A stretch of 64,000 nucleotides of DNA from an uncultured Erwinia sp. (lineage in GTDB: Bacteria; Pseudomonadota; Gammaproteobacteria; Enterobacterales; Enterobacteriaceae). The notes beneath the pieces were generated by a model that worked only from the letters and a program-made list of their open reading frames with translations, was not told where the DNA came from and did not search any database. The stretch spans positions 1 through 64,000 of the forward strand of contig CAJYIY010000094.1 of NCBI GenBank assembly GCA_913775305.1. Direction: 5' to 3'. The translations under genes were made by a program, and so were the position numbers. Positions within the stretch are counted from its first letter, which is position 1. Each line of letters starts with the position of its first letter. Below, one piece after another: positions 10,282 to 22,105 of this stretch.

Positions 10282-10310
10282 TTGACACTTCACGACTTTC
10301 ATCGTAGCTT
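10282..10310 (+). promoter_or_regulatory. Sigma70 promoter of the ent operon
   Basis: A perfect -35 TTGACA (10282-10287), a 17-bp spacer and a -10-like TAGCTT (10305-10310) lie in the 258-bp basS-entC gap. Predicted transcription start is near 10317, just before the Fur box. Confidence 0.55.
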
Positions 10311-10323
10311 ACTCAACCTTAAA

Positions 10324-10342
10324 GCAAATGATAATAATTATT
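10324..10342 (+). promoter_or_regulatory. Fur box upstream of entC
   Basis: GCAAATGATAATAATTATT matches the 19-bp Fur consensus GATAATGATAATCATTATC at 15 of 19 positions. It lies immediately downstream of the predicted start site, where Fur-Fe2+ would block transcription in iron-replete cells. It is followed by further AT-rich dyad sequence up to the entC Shine-Dalgarno. Confidence 0.8.
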
Positions 10343-10373
10343 ACTTACCTTATCATTTAAGTAAGGACGTGGA

Positions 10374-11549
10374 ATGGAATGGTTAACTTCAGAAAGCACG
10401 CTGCAATTTGCCGCAGACGCTGCCGCCAGTGGCTTTTTCTTTATGTCTCCCTGGCGCAGCCTCGCAGCGAAAGGCTGCTTTACCACAATCAGCACTCCGG
10501 CATTTGAAGGTGAACGCCTGACGGGACGGTTTCAACAGGATATCCGGCGGCATCTGTCAGAAGCGAAACGGCAGGGAATCCATCATCCGATCGTTGCAGG
10601 CGCAATTCCTTTTGATGTTCGCCAGCCCTCTGCTTTGTTTATTCCTGAAACAAGCGTCTTTTGTGAACGCAACAGCGTTCAGCAGCAGATGAGCCCCCGT
10701 GAGGATGAGCCTAACCCTATCCTGCGACGTCACGCGCTGCCAGAACAGCCTGAATTTATGCAAATGGTCAGCAAAGCCGTTGCGGCCACGTCTTCCTCGC
10801 AGCTGGATAAAGTGGTGCTCTCACGTTTGATGGATATCGTGACGGAAAAACCGGTTGATATTGATTACCTGATGAGACAGCTCATCTTTCAAAATCCCAA
10901 CAGCTACACGTTCCACGTTCCACTTGCGCAGGGAGGTTCGCTGCTGGGCGCCAGCCCGGAACTGCTGCTGCGCATGCATGACCAACGCTACTACACGCAC
11001 CCGCTGGCGGGCTCCGCACGACGCGACCGCGATTGCGAAAAGGACCGCGTGGTCGGTGAGCAGCTGATGAACTCGCGCAAAGACCGCTATGAGCATCAGC
11101 TGGTGATCGATGCCCTGCGTGATGTGCTGCAACCTCGCAGTCAGCGTCTCGCCATCCCTGCCGAACCGAAACTGCTGACCACCGGCACGCTTTGGCATCT
11201 TGGCACCCCGATAGAAGGTGAAGTGCGTCACGGCGCGGAAAATGCCCTTTCACTGGCCTGCCTGCTACATCCAACCCCGGCGCTGAGCGGATATCCTCAC
11301 GCCAGCGCTATGCAAATGATTGCTGAACTTGAGCCCTTTGACAGGGATCTATTTGGCGGCATTGTCGGCTGGTGTGATGAGCATGGCAATGGTGAGTGGG
11401 TGGTTACTATTCGCTGTGGAAAAGTCACTGGAAACCGGGTTCGCCTGTTTGCCGGAGCAGGAATTGTTCCCGATTCAACGCCTGAATCTGAATGGCGAGA
11501 AACCGGCGTTAAACTGAATACCATGCTGCGCGCATTTGGCCTCAACTAA
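10374..11549 (+). CDS. entC: Isochorismate synthase EntC
   Basis: EntC converts chorismate to isochorismate, the committed step toward 2,3-dihydroxybenzoate. The 391-residue length equals that of E. coli EntC. Chorismate-binding family motifs are visible: VDKVVLSRL-type DKVVLSRLMDI, FHVPLAQGGSLLGASPELLL, PLAGSARRD, the KDRYEH stretch and C-terminal GIVGWCDEHGNGEWVVTIR with LFAGAGIV. An AAGGA Shine-Dalgarno lies 6 bp before the ATG. It is the first gene of the Fur-controlled entCEBAH operon, 9 bp before entE. Confidence 0.96.
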   Translation: MEWLTSESTLQFAADAAASGFFFMSPWRSLAAKGCFTTISTPAFEGERLTGRFQQDIRRHLSEAKRQGIHHPIVAGAIPFDVRQPSALFIPETSVFCERNSVQQQMSPREDEPNPILRRHALPEQPEFMQMVSKAVAATSSSQLDKVVLSRLMDIVTEKPVDIDYLMRQLIFQNPNSYTFHVPLAQGGSLLGASPELLLRMHDQRYYTHPLAGSARRDRDCEKDRVVGEQLMNSRKDRYEHQLVIDALRDVLQPRSQRLAIPAEPKLLTTGTLWHLGTPIEGEVRHGAENALSLACLLHPTPALSGYPHASAMQMIAELEPFDRDLFGGIVGWCDEHGNGEWVVTIRCGKVTGNRVRLFAGAGIVPDSTPESEWRETGVKLNTMLRAFGLN

Positions 11550-11558
11550 GGGTAAACC

Positions 11559-13172
11559 ATGACTATTCCCTATACCCGCTGGCCGGAAGAGTTGGCCGCA
11601 TGCTATCGCGCTAAGGGCTACTGGCTCGATCTGCCAATGACGGATATTCTGCAACGTCAGGCACTGAATAATGCCGTCGCGATCATCGAAGGCGATCGCC
11701 ACTACCGCTACCAGCAGCTGGCACAGCGGTCAGATCGGCTGGCGGCCGCGCTTCAGCGACGCGGATTGAAAAGCGGGGATACCGCGCTGGTTCAGCTGGG
11801 TAACGTCGCTGATTTCTATATTGTTTTTTTTGCCCTGCTCAAAATCGGGGTGGCCCCGGTTAATGCCCTGTTCAGCCACCAGCGCCACGAGCTGACTGCC
11901 TACGCGGTGCAGCTGCAGCCATCGTTGCTGATTGCCGATCGCCAGCATCCGCTCTTCAACAATGACGACTATTTACAGCAGCTAAAACAGACCATTCCGG
12001 CACTGCGCGTCATTGCTTTACGCAATGAACACGATACGGTGATGTCGCTGGCGGGAATGGCCGATGAACTGACCGATAACTTTACAGAAACACCGTCAGC
12101 GGCCGATGAAGTGGCTTTTTTCCAGCTTTCCGGCGGCAGCACCGGCACGCCAAAACTGATCCCACGAACCCACAATGATTACTACTACAGCATTCGTGGC
12201 AGCGTTGAGATTTGTCAGTTCAGCAGCAATACCCGCTATCTTTGCGCCCTGCCCGCCGCACATAACTATGCAATGAGTTCACCGGGCGCACTCGGCGTAT
12301 TTTACGCAGGTGGTACCGTGGTGCTGGCAAACGATCCCAGTGCCAGTCTCTGCTTCCCGCTGATCGAAAAACATCAGGTCAACGTTGCCGCGCTGGTTCC
12401 GCCTGCCGTCAGTTTATGGCTACAAGCTATTCAGGAATGGGGAAGCCATCGCGCGCTGACTTCCCTGACCCTGCTGCAGGTCGGAGGATCCAGACTGAGT
12501 GAAACACTGGCCGCTCGCATTCCGGCGGAGATCGGCTGCCAGCTACAGCAGGTCTTCGGCATGGCTGAAGGACTGGTTAATTACACCCGTCTGGATGACG
12601 ACAGTCAGCATATTCTGACCACTCAGGGGCGGCCAATCTCCGAAGATGACGAGGTTTGGGTAGCCGATGAGTTTGGCAATTCGCTTCCTCCTGGCAGGAC
12701 AGGGCGGCTGATGACTCGCGGCCCTTACACCTTTCGGGGTTATTACAACAGCCCTGACCATAATACCGCCAGCTTTGATCGACAGGGTTATTACTGCTCC
12801 GGCGATCTGATCTCCATCGCTACCGATGGCTATATCACCGTACAGGGACGAGAAAAGGATCAGATCAACCGCGGCGGCGAAAAGATCGCGGCTGAAGAGA
12901 TCGAAAATCTGCTGTTGCGTCACAGTCAGGTGATCCACGCCGCGCTGGTTGCGATGGAAGACAGTCTGATGGGCGAAAAAAGCTGCGCCTTTATTGTGGC
13001 ACAGGAAGTGCTGAAGCCGGTGGTCCTTCGACGCCATCTGCGTGAGCTGGGTGTGGCGGAGTTCAAACTCCCGGATCGTATCGAATGCGTTGCTTCGCTC
13101 CCCCTCACGCCAGTCGGCAAAGTGGATAAAAAACGCCTGCGCGAGCAGCTAGCCACTCTTCAGAGCCTCTAA
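11559..13172 (+). CDS. entE: 2,3-dihydroxybenzoate-AMP ligase EntE
   Basis: EntE adenylates 2,3-dihydroxybenzoate and loads it on the carrier domain of EntB. The 537-residue protein is a stand-alone adenylation enzyme of the ANL superfamily. It carries the P-loop [21 protein letters not shown] (core [15 protein letters not shown]), the [16 protein letters not shown] motif, the hinge YYCSGDL and [15 protein letters not shown]. The catalytic C-terminal lysine is in [10 protein letters not shown]. Length and N terminus match E. coli EntE. It lies between entC and entB in the same operon. Confidence 0.96.
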   Translation: MTIPYTRWPEELAACYRAKGYWLDLPMTDILQRQALNNAVAIIEGDRHYRYQQLAQRSDRLAAALQRRGLKSGDTALVQLGNVADFYIVFFALLKIGVAPVNALFSHQRHELTAYAVQLQPSLLIADRQHPLFNNDDYLQQLKQTIPALRVIALRNEHDTVMSLAGMADELTDNFTETPSAADEVAFFQLSGGSTGTPKLIPRTHNDYYYSIRGSVEICQFSSNTRYLCALPAAHNYAMSSPGALGVFYAGGTVVLANDPSASLCFPLIEKHQVNVAALVPPAVSLWLQAIQEWGSHRALTSLTLLQVGGSRLSETLAARIPAEIGCQLQQVFGMAEGLVNYTRLDDDSQHILTTQGRPISEDDEVWVADEFGNSLPPGRTGRLMTRGPYTFRGYYNSPDHNTASFDRQGYYCSGDLISIATDGYITVQGREKDQINRGGEKIAAEEIENLLLRHSQVIHAALVAMEDSLMGEKSCAFIVAQEVLKPVVLRRHLRELGVAEFKLPDRIECVASLPLTPVGKVDKKRLREQLATLQSL

Positions 13173-13187
13173 TTTTCAGGAGACATT

Positions 13188-14045
13188 ATGGCCATTCCAA
13201 AACTCGGGTCCTACGCGCTGCCGGCTCAGGCAGAACTACCGGTGAACAAAGTAAAGTGGGATTTCGATCCCGCACGCGCTGCACTGCTGATCCATGACAT
13301 GCAGGAATATTTTCTCAATTTTTGGGAAGAAGGTAGCCCGCTGGTTTCTCAGGTGGTGGAGAATATTGCCCGACTGCGTCAGTTCTGTAAGTCACAGGGG
13401 ATCCCGGTGTTTTACACAGCTCAACCCAATCAGCAAAGTGACCAGGATCGTGCGCTGCTGAATGATATGTGGGGGCCGGGGCTGAATCAGCATCCCGATC
13501 GACAGCGCGTGGTCAGCGCGCTGGCGCCAGATGAACAGGATCGGGTACTGGTCAAGTGGCGCTACAGTGCTTTTCACCGATCATCGCTGGAATCAATCCT
13601 TAATGAAAGTGGACGCGATCAGCTGATTATCTGCGGCGTTTATGCCCATATCGGCTGCCTGACTACCGCGACCGATGCATTTATGCGTGATATTAAACCG
13701 TTTATGGTTGCTGACGCGCTGGCTGACTTCAGCCGTGAAGAGCATCTGATGGCGCTGAACTACACCGCAGGTCGTAGCGGTAAGGTTGTGACGACCTCAG
13801 AACTGCTGGCCGTCACTCCCGCCAGTAAAGCGCTGCTGCGTGCGCAGATCCTGCCGCTGCTGGATGATGAAGCTGATGACCTCAATGATGCGGATAACCT
13901 GGTCGATTATGGGCTGGATTCAGTGCGGATGATGGCCCTGGCCGCCCGCTGGCGGCAGGTTCATAACGATATTGATTTTATCTCCCTCGCCAAAGATCCC
14001 AGCATCAATGGCTGGTGGAAGCTCCTGTCACGGGAACCCGCGTAA
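13188..14045 (+). CDS. entB: Isochorismatase / aryl carrier protein EntB
   Basis: EntB is bifunctional. The N-terminal isochorismatase hydrolyses isochorismate to 2,3-dihydro-2,3-dihydroxybenzoate, and the C-terminal aryl carrier domain receives activated 2,3-dihydroxybenzoate from EntE. The isochorismatase fold shows LLIHDMQEYF with its catalytic Asp, the KWRYSAF segment and CGVYAHIGCLTTATDAFM. The carrier domain has the phosphopantetheine site DYGLDSVRMM with Ser245. The 285-residue length equals that of E. coli EntB. Keeping the carrier domain implies that an NRPS partner (EntF) and an EntD-type transferase exist elsewhere, because neither is in the window. Its stop overlaps the entA start (TAATG). 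Confidence 0.96.
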   Translation: MAIPKLGSYALPAQAELPVNKVKWDFDPARAALLIHDMQEYFLNFWEEGSPLVSQVVENIARLRQFCKSQGIPVFYTAQPNQQSDQDRALLNDMWGPGLNQHPDRQRVVSALAPDEQDRVLVKWRYSAFHRSSLESILNESGRDQLIICGVYAHIGCLTTATDAFMRDIKPFMVADALADFSREEHLMALNYTAGRSGKVVTTSELLAVTPASKALLRAQILPLLDDEADDLNDADNLVDYGLDSVRMMALAARWRQVHNDIDFISLAKDPSINGWWKLLSREPA

Positions 14046-14803
14046 TGTCTGCCCGTTTCGATTTTTCTGGTAAACAGGTGTGGGTAACCGGCGCTGGTCA
14101 GGGTATCGGATATCACACCGCGCGCGCCTTTGTCGCGGCCGGTGCTTCCGTGGTGGGCTTCGACAAGCAGTTTTCGCAGCATGATTACCCCTTTCATCGG
14201 GAGATTGTTGATATTGCCGATGCCAGACAGGTAAAACATGTCTGCCAAAAGGTTCTTGCCGACACTCGCCATCTCGATGTGCTGGTCAATGCCGCGGGTA
14301 TTCTGCGCATCGGCTCCACCGAGGAACTGGCTCCTGAAGACTGGCAGGCCTGCCTGGCGGTTAACGCCGGAGGGGCATTTAATCTGTTCCAGCAGACTCT
14401 GCCGCTATTCCGCCAGCAGCGTGCCGGAGCGATCGTCACGATCGCGTCTAACGCAGCCCATGCGCCTCGCCTGGGCATGTCGGCTTACGGGGCATCAAAA
14501 GCAGCGCTGCGCAGTCTGTGTATGACCGTCGCCCTTGAAATGGCACCTTATGGCGTACGCTGTAATCTCGTTTCACCCGGCTCAACGGATACCGCTATGC
14601 AGCGCAGCCTGTGGCAACGACCTGAAGATGAGCAGCAGATGATTGCGGGCTATCCCGGGCAGTTCAAGCTGGGTATTCCTCTGGGGAAAATTGCCCAACC
14701 TGATGAGATCGCCTGCGCGGTGATGTTCCTGGCATCAGACAGCGCCAGCCACATCATTATGCAGGATATTGTGGTTGACGGTGGAGCCACGCTCGGTGCG
14801 TAG
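14045..14803 (+). CDS. entA: 2,3-dihydro-2,3-dihydroxybenzoate dehydrogenase EntA
   Basis: EntA oxidises 2,3-dihydro-2,3-dihydroxybenzoate to 2,3-dihydroxybenzoate with NAD+. The 252-residue short-chain dehydrogenase shows the nucleotide motif VTGAGQGIGYHTA, NAAGIL, the active-site YGASKAAL and SPGSTDT. It ends DIVVDGGATLGA like the E. coli protein. I start at MSARFDFSGK, whose ATG overlaps the entB stop by one base. A longer in-frame reading inside entB is not supported by homology. Coupling by overlap continues into entH. Confidence 0.95.
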   Translation: MSARFDFSGKQVWVTGAGQGIGYHTARAFVAAGASVVGFDKQFSQHDYPFHREIVDIADARQVKHVCQKVLADTRHLDVLVNAAGILRIGSTEELAPEDWQACLAVNAGGAFNLFQQTLPLFRQQRAGAIVTIASNAAHAPRLGMSAYGASKAALRSLCMTVALEMAPYGVRCNLVSPGSTDTAMQRSLWQRPEDEQQMIAGYPGQFKLGIPLGKIAQPDEIACAVMFLASDSASHIIMQDIVVDGGATLGA

Positions 14804-15224
14804 CCAATCCACGCTGTGGAAGCGTCAGTGCAGCACTGAGGTACTGAACCAGATGGCTGAAGGCAATATGATCGCCGGGCTGGGAATTTGCTTTACGCGT
14901 CTGACTGACGACACTCTGGAAGCGACCATGCCGGTTGATTCCCGCACCCATCAGCCCTTCGGGCTGCTGCACGGTGGAGCCTCGGTGGCGTTAGCGGAAT
15001 CACTGGGATCCATGGCCGGATGGCTCTGCTCGCGGCACGGGCAAAATGTGGTAGGAACAGAGATCAGCGCCAGCCATCTGCGCAGCGTATTTAGCGGCAC
15101 GGTGCGTGGTGTCTGCCGTTCGCTGAATGCCGGTGCGCTCAGTCAGGTCTGGCAGATCGAGATTTTCGACGATCGCGATCGGCTATGCTGTATCTCACGC
15201 CTGACTACCGCGCTTATTGGCTGA
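14796..15224 (+). CDS. entH: Proofreading thioesterase EntH
   Basis: EntH is a hotdog-fold acyl-CoA thioesterase that clears wrongly loaded aryl groups from the EntB carrier domain. The family core is PVDSRTHQPFGLLHGGASVALAE, with the HGG turn and the catalytic acidic residue, then GSMAGW and VVGTEISASH. I choose the GTG at 14796, which overlaps the end of entA, giving 142 residues and the N terminus VRSQSTLWKRQ. E. coli EntH (137 residues) begins IWKRHL at the equivalent point. A GGTGGAG sequence lies 11 bp upstream. An ATG at 14769 would extend it by nine unconserved residues. Confidence 0.9.
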   Translation: MRSQSTLWKRQCSTEVLNQMAEGNMIAGLGICFTRLTDDTLEATMPVDSRTHQPFGLLHGGASVALAESLGSMAGWLCSRHGQNVVGTEISASHLRSVFSGTVRGVCRSLNAGALSQVWQIEIFDDRDRLCCISRLTTALIG

Positions 15225-15236
15225 CAGAAAATAAAC

Positions 15237-15256
15237 AGGGACGCCGCGGCGTCCCT
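15237..15256. terminator. Hairpin between convergent entH and obgE
   Basis: A perfect 20-bp palindrome AGGGACGCCGCGGCGTCCCT is followed on the plus strand by ATTTGTTAT and on the minus strand by GTTTATTTTC. It probably serves both convergent transcripts. Confidence 0.75.
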
Positions 15257-15271
15257 ATTTGTTATCAATGA

Positions 15272-16462
<1,191 letters not shown>

Positions 16463-16466
16463 TCAC

Positions 16467-16784
16467 TCATTCGCCCGTGGCCCAATGCCTGTGCACCGGA
16501 ACGGGATTACTCCGCCGTGGCCATAAGCGATGACCCATTGCGGAAAACAGGGTACCTGGCGCCGCGCCCGTTGCTCCGATAAAACCACAAGGCTCCAGTA
16601 TCGAAACGGCAAAACAGCCAGGCGATAATCATGCTGAAATATCAGCGTAAAAAAGACGTCAGCGTCACCCAGACGCCGATCGAAGCCACCCGCCCGATGC
16701 GAAGAAAACGCATCACCGACAGCAACACCGCTGAACATAAAGTGTACAGCAAAAACAGGATCGGTTGCGAGGCAGTCGACGCAG
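16467..16784 (-). pseudogene. yhbE: Remnant of yhbE (DMT/EamA-family transporter)
   Basis: No intact gene lies between obgE and rpmA, where E. coli has yhbE, a ten-helix drug/metabolite transporter of 321 residues. Reading the minus strand in shifting frames recovers pieces of that protein. Near 16720-16784 LRRL then SQPILFLLYTLCSAVLL matches the LRRLASPQILFLLYTLCT region. Near 16570-16600 YWSLVVLS matches YLGAFVVVAG. Just before a stop at 16467-16469, GTLFSAMGHRLW matches AMYSAIGHRIW and the frame ends ATGE against RAGE. The pieces need several frameshifts and an internal deletion, and the N-terminal half is missing. Recognised from memory of the E. coli protein. Confidence 0.75.
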
Positions 16785-16807
16785 TAAATTCCCAGCAGGC
16801 AGAATGT

Positions 16808-16838
16808 AAAAAGCCCCGCACTTAAATGCGGGGCTTTT
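16808..16838 (-). terminator. Intrinsic terminator after rpmA
   Basis: A 12-bp stem AAAAGCCCCGCA / TGCGGGGCTTTT with a 6-nt loop is followed by T residues on the minus strand. It lies about 50 bp beyond the rpmA stop, so rplU-rpmA is a closed unit and obgE needs its own promoter or readthrough. Confidence 0.9.
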
Positions 16839-16886
16839 CATTTCGCAGCATTCAGTGGCCAGAAAGCCACCTGCGGCTCGAAAACC

Positions 16887-17147
<261 letters not shown>

Positions 17148-17159
17148 TCAGATCTCCTC

Positions 17160-17483
<324 letters not shown>

Positions 17484-17545
17484 TCACGCGCTTGCCTTTT
17501 TTTTGAGTATCAGGCTGCGCTATAAATATTCACAATAGGGCGCGA

Positions 17546-17574
17546 ATTCTACGCAACTTCGCCGCCAATGACAA
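17546..17574 (-). promoter_or_regulatory. Sigma70 promoter of rplU-rpmA
   Basis: On the minus strand -35 TTGTCA (17569-17574) and -10 TAGAAT (17546-17551) are separated by 17 bp, as expected for a strong ribosomal-protein promoter. The 263-bp rplU-ispB gap also has to hold the divergent ispB promoter, which I could not define. Confidence 0.7.
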
Positions 17575-17734
17575 GTGCCAGTTACGCTGTATTGCAGAAA
17601 AAAAACGCAACGTGAATGGGGACCTTTCGCCGTTGTGTTTTTCAAGTACAATCTGTCATACATTTCATGCCACAGGCACGCGTAAAGGCGCTTATCATAC
17701 CAGCAAACTGAGCGAGCGATAGCTGAACAGACTG

Positions 17735-18709
17735 ATGAACTTAGAACAGATAAATGAACTTACCGCGCAGGATATGGCGGATGTCAACGCGACAATACTC
17801 GACCAGCTGAACTCGGACGTATCCCTTATCAATCAGCTGGGCCATTACATTATTAGCGGCGGTGGTAAACGCATCCGCCCAATGATTGCCGTGCTTGCTG
17901 CCCGTGCCATCAACAACTACGACGGCAAACAGCACATCGCCGTGGCGGCACTGATCGAATTTATTCATACCGCTACGCTGCTGCATGACGATGTGGTCGA
18001 CGAGTCGGATATGCGGCGCGGTAAAGCAACGGCTAATGCGGCGTTCGGCAATGCAGCCAGCGTACTGGTTGGCGATTTTATTTATACTCGTGCCTTCCAG
18101 ATGATGACCAGCCTCGGCTCACTGCGGGTTCTGGCGCTGATGTCTGAAGCCGTAAACGTGATTGCTGAAGGTGAAGTTTTACAGTTGATGAACTGTAACG
18201 ATCCCGATATCACTGAAGAGAGCTACATGCGGGTTATTTACAGCAAAACGGCGCGTTTGTTTGAAGCTGCCGCGCAGTCTTCAGGAATTCTGGCTGGCGC
18301 CACCGCAGAGCAGGAACAGGCTCTGCAGGATTACGGGCGCTATATCGGCACTGCTTTCCAGCTGATTGACGATCTGCTGGACTACAGCGCTGATGGCGAA
18401 ACGCTTGGCAAAAACGTGGGTGACGACCTCAGCGAAGGTAAACCAACGCTGCCGCTGCTGCACGCTATGCGCAACGGCAGCCCTGAGCAGGCCAGCATGA
18501 TCCGTAAAGCGATTGAAGAAGGTAACGGTCGTCATTTACTGGAGCCTGTTCTGGAAACAATGAGCCAGTGTGGGTCGCTGGAATGGACGCGTCACGCCGC
18601 CGAGCAGGAAGCGGACAAAGCCATTAGCGCCCTGAAAGCCCTGCCTGAATCCCCCTGGCGCAGTGCACTTGAAGCGCTTGCTCATATGTCAGTGCAACGC
18701 GATTTCTGA
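17735..18709 (+). CDS. ispB: Octaprenyl diphosphate synthase IspB
   Basis: IspB elongates farnesyl diphosphate with isopentenyl diphosphate to make the C40 side chain of ubiquinone and menaquinone. The 324-residue all-helical trans-prenyltransferase shows GGKRIRP and the first aspartate-rich motif LLHDDVVDESD, followed by RRGKATAN. The second aspartate motif is FQLIDDLLDY, followed by KNVGDDLSEGKPTLPLLH. It is essential in E. coli. It is divergent from rplU and is followed by a short hairpin terminator. Confidence 0.98.
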   Translation: MNLEQINELTAQDMADVNATILDQLNSDVSLINQLGHYIISGGGKRIRPMIAVLAARAINNYDGKQHIAVAALIEFIHTATLLHDDVVDESDMRRGKATANAAFGNAASVLVGDFIYTRAFQMMTSLGSLRVLALMSEAVNVIAEGEVLQLMNCNDPDITEESYMRVIYSKTARLFEAAAQSSGILAGATAEQEQALQDYGRYIGTAFQLIDDLLDYSADGETLGKNVGDDLSEGKPTLPLLHAMRNGSPEQASMIRKAIEEGNGRHLLEPVLETMSQCGSLEWTRHAAEQEADKAISALKALPESPWRSALEALAHMSVQRDF

Positions 18710-19026
18710 TTGAAAAAGCGTGGGAAACCGCGCTTTTCCCCCTTCGCCTCTTCAACTCCGCTTCCCCTGACGTCGCTCTCTTCTTTCAGTATGGCTGCAC
18801 AATGTAACGTTACATAATTTGCCTGCACTTTTGCGTAGGGCTGCGCAAAACTGGCGACTGATATAAAAATTACTGGAAATTAATGGAAACTAATTGATAT
18901 AAAGCCACTTATAAATTCCGTTGTAATCGTCAGGACTTTCACGGTGAAGGCGGATACACAGAGGATAATGTCCCCTGTGTGGAGTATTTCCTGTTGTTTC
19001 CACAAGTGCACAAGGAGAAAGAGCAC
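18710..19026 (+). other. ispB-sfsB intergenic region
   Basis: These 317 bp hold a probable ispB terminator (stem AAAAGCG 18714-18720 with CGCTTTT 18731-18737, weak T-tail). Beyond it is an AT-rich stretch with near-repeats of GGAAATTAATGGAAACTAAT before sfsB. I see no further gene. Confidence 0.5.
18713..18739 (+). terminator. Probable terminator after ispB
   Basis: A 7-bp stem AAAAGCG / CGCTTTT with a 10-nt loop begins just after the ispB stop; the downstream tail is CCCCC, so the U-tract is only the stem's own TTTT. Confidence 0.45.
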
Positions 19027-19287
19027 GTGGCCTATAATTCTCAAGACTGGCATCCTGCCGACATCATTGCAGCCCTGCGTAAAAGAGGCACCACGCTCGC
19101 CGAGCAGTCACGTCTCGCAGGCTTAAGTTCATCCACGCTGGCAAATACGCTGTCCCGACCCTGGCCGAAAGGGGAATGGCTGATTGCTGATGCCCTGGAG
19201 ATACATCCGGCGGAAATCTGGCCCAGTCGTTACTACGATCCTAAAACTAAACAGCTGATCGACAGAAAGAGACTCATCAGGAAATAA
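19027..19287 (+). CDS. sfsB: DNA-binding transcriptional regulator SfsB/Nlp
   Basis: SfsB (Nlp) is a small helix-turn-helix protein of the Ner family, related to phage Mu Ner and reported to stimulate mal genes. The 86-residue product contains DWHPADIIAALRKRGTTLAEQ, then GLSSSTLANTLSRPWPKGEW, the recognition-helix region. IWPSRYYDP follows, as in E. coli SfsB. I choose the GTG at 19027 because a strong AAGGAG lies 9 bp before it. An upstream in-frame ATG (18979) would give an unconserved leader. It lies convergent with murA. Confidence 0.92.
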   Translation: MAYNSQDWHPADIIAALRKRGTTLAEQSRLAGLSSSTLANTLSRPWPKGEWLIADALEIHPAEIWPSRYYDPKTKQLIDRKRLIRK

Positions 19288-19315
19288 AAAAGGGCCGGCG
19301 CTGATGACCGACCCT
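19286..19315 (-). terminator. Intrinsic terminator after murA
   Basis: On the minus strand GGGTCGGT and GCCGGCCC pair (with G-T pairs) around ATCAGC and are followed by TTTTTTATTTCC. It ends the mla-ibaG-murA transcript; the sfsB stop abuts it. Confidence 0.75.
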
Positions 19316-19339
19316 CAGGCAGAAATGTTCTGCAGGCGT

Positions 19340-20620
<1,281 letters not shown>

Positions 20621-20681
20621 TCAGACCAAAAATCTACGGCTCAGCCCGCCAGCACATCATTGCGCGGTGGACAGCTGCCGC

Positions 20682-20936
20682 TTAGAAACCATTTAACTTA
20701 CGGTCACGCGCCCACTCTTCGGGAGTGTATGTCTTGATTGAAACGGCGTGAATACGGTTGTCGGCAATGTATTCCATCAAAGGGGCATAAACCGTCTGCT
20801 GTTTCTTTACACGGCTGAGCTCACCAAACAGCTCACCCACAGCGATCACCTGAAAATGGCTGCCATCGCCGGTAACGTGGACTTCCTGCAGTGGTAACGC
20901 GCTCATCAGCACGGACTGAATTTCACTATTTTCCAT
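20682..20936 (-). CDS. ibaG: BolA-family acid-stress protein IbaG
   Basis: IbaG is a BolA-type protein that forms iron-sulfur-bridged complexes with monothiol glutaredoxin and is induced by acid. From [10 protein letters not shown] the 84-residue sequence carries [17 protein letters not shown], the BolA class-II core. The [12 protein letters not shown] segment with the invariant region before the C-terminal [14 protein letters not shown] is also present. A longer reading to 21005 adds 23 residues not found in the family, so I use the internal ATG even though its Shine-Dalgarno is weak. It lies between mlaB and murA, as in E. coli. Confidence 0.94.
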   Translation of the reverse strand: MENSEIQSVLMSALPLQEVHVTGDGSHFQVIAVGELFGELSRVKKQQTVYAPLMEYIADNRIHAVSIKTYTPEEWARDRKLNGF

Positions 20937-21164
20937 GATGCTTTCAAATTCACCTGATAATAAACAGGCACACATATTAGTGGAATCCGCCTTACTCTTA
21001 AACAAGCAATAAACGCCGGGGTCATCAGAAAAAGTCTAAATGAGAGTGAATGGCGCTATGTGCATTGCAAACCAGCGGGATCGAGGGAAAGGGGCTAAAG
21101 ACAAAGATCAACGAACTCAAGGTGTTCCGACAGAAGACGGCAGCATAAGCCGCCGTATACGGTA

Positions 21165-21473
21165 TTAGCGACGATCCGCAATAATTTCCTGAAGATTATA
21201 CAGCGTAATCAGAGAATGCAGCTTATCCGGGATCCCGGTGAAGTGAGGCGTTTTGCCTCTCAGCAAAACGATCTGCCGCAGGTGAACCAGCAGCGCCAGC
21301 CCGGCTGAATCAACGCGTTCAAGCCCGGACACGTCTATAACATCAGCCTGCTGCATCAGCTCATCCCGCTGCTGCCATAAGGGCAGCAGGGTTTCCCGCT
21401 CAAGCTCACCGCACAAACGCAGCAGGCCTGATTCCACCGTCCAGTTAAGCAAACCTGGCGTCATATCGCTCAC
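21165..21473 (-). CDS. mlaB: Phospholipid transport STAS-domain protein MlaB
   Basis: MlaB is the cytoplasmic STAS subunit that stabilises and activates the MlaF ATPase in the MlaFEDB phospholipid transporter. The 102-residue protein has the STAS core [17 protein letters not shown], including the conserved Asp-Ser region, and ends near [10 protein letters not shown]. The start is a GTG that overlaps the mlaC stop by 4 bp (GTGA). A gap of about 230 bp separates it from ibaG. Confidence 0.94.
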   Translation of the reverse strand: MSDMTPGLLNWTVESGLLRLCGELERETLLPLWQQRDELMQQADVIDVSGLERVDSAGLALLVHLRQIVLLRGKTPHFTGIPDKLHSLITLYNLQEIIADRR

Positions 21474-22105
21474 TGCTGTTTATCCAGCGTGATTGGCTGT
21501 TTGGCGTAGGATTTCAACCGTTCGGTTAATCCGTCAATACCCTTCTGGCGCAGAATATCACTCCACTCGTTTTGTTTGGTGGTGATCATGCTGACCCCTT
21601 CGGCGATCATGTCATAGGCCTGCCATTCGCCCGTGCGGCTGTTCTTACGCCACTGGAAATCCAGACGTACCGGAGGACGGCCGTTTTTGTCGATGATAGT
21701 AACGCGGATAGCAATGATGTCGGCATTGCCCAGCGGCTGCTCGGGAGCAATCTGGTATGTCTGACCGTTGTAGAGCGCCAGAGCCTGGCCATAAGCCTGC
21801 GCCAGATAATCACCAAAGGCGTTAAAATAGGCTTCCCGCTGCGCCGGAGTGGCCTCTTTGTAATAGCGACCCAGCACCAAAGCGCCGGCATATTTCACCT
21901 GCACGTAAGGCAGCAGTTCCGCTTTAACAATCTGACGCAGATAATTAGGATCCTGCTTGATCTTAGGCTGTTCGCTCTTCAAACGATCGAAGGTTTTTGC
22001 TGCCGCTTCGTTCATCACCGAGTAGGGGTTGGTTTTATCCGCCGCTGCGTTAGCCGCAATTGGTGCAATGATCAGCATTGCCACCATCAGTAAACGTTTA
22101 AACAT
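21470..22105 (-). CDS. mlaC: Periplasmic phospholipid-binding protein MlaC
   Basis: MlaC ferries phospholipids between the outer-membrane MlaA complex and inner-membrane MlaFEDB. The 211-residue protein starts [15 protein letters not shown] with a Sec signal peptide ending near ANAAA. It continues with the family segments [35 protein letters not shown] and [13 protein letters not shown] use the ATG at 22105, which overlaps the mlaD stop by one base (TGATG), rather than the preceding GTG. Gene order mlaFEDCB is intact. Confidence 0.97.
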   Translation of the reverse strand: MFKRLLMVAMLIIAPIAANAAADKTNPYSVMNEAAAKTFDRLKSEQPKIKQDPNYLRQIVKAELLPYVQVKYAGALVLGRYYKEATPAQREAYFNAFGDYLAQAYGQALALYNGQTYQIAPEQPLGNADIIAIRVTIIDKNGRPPVRLDFQWRKNSRTGEWQAYDMIAEGVSMITTKQNEWSDILRQKGIDGLTERLKSYAKQPITLDKQQ

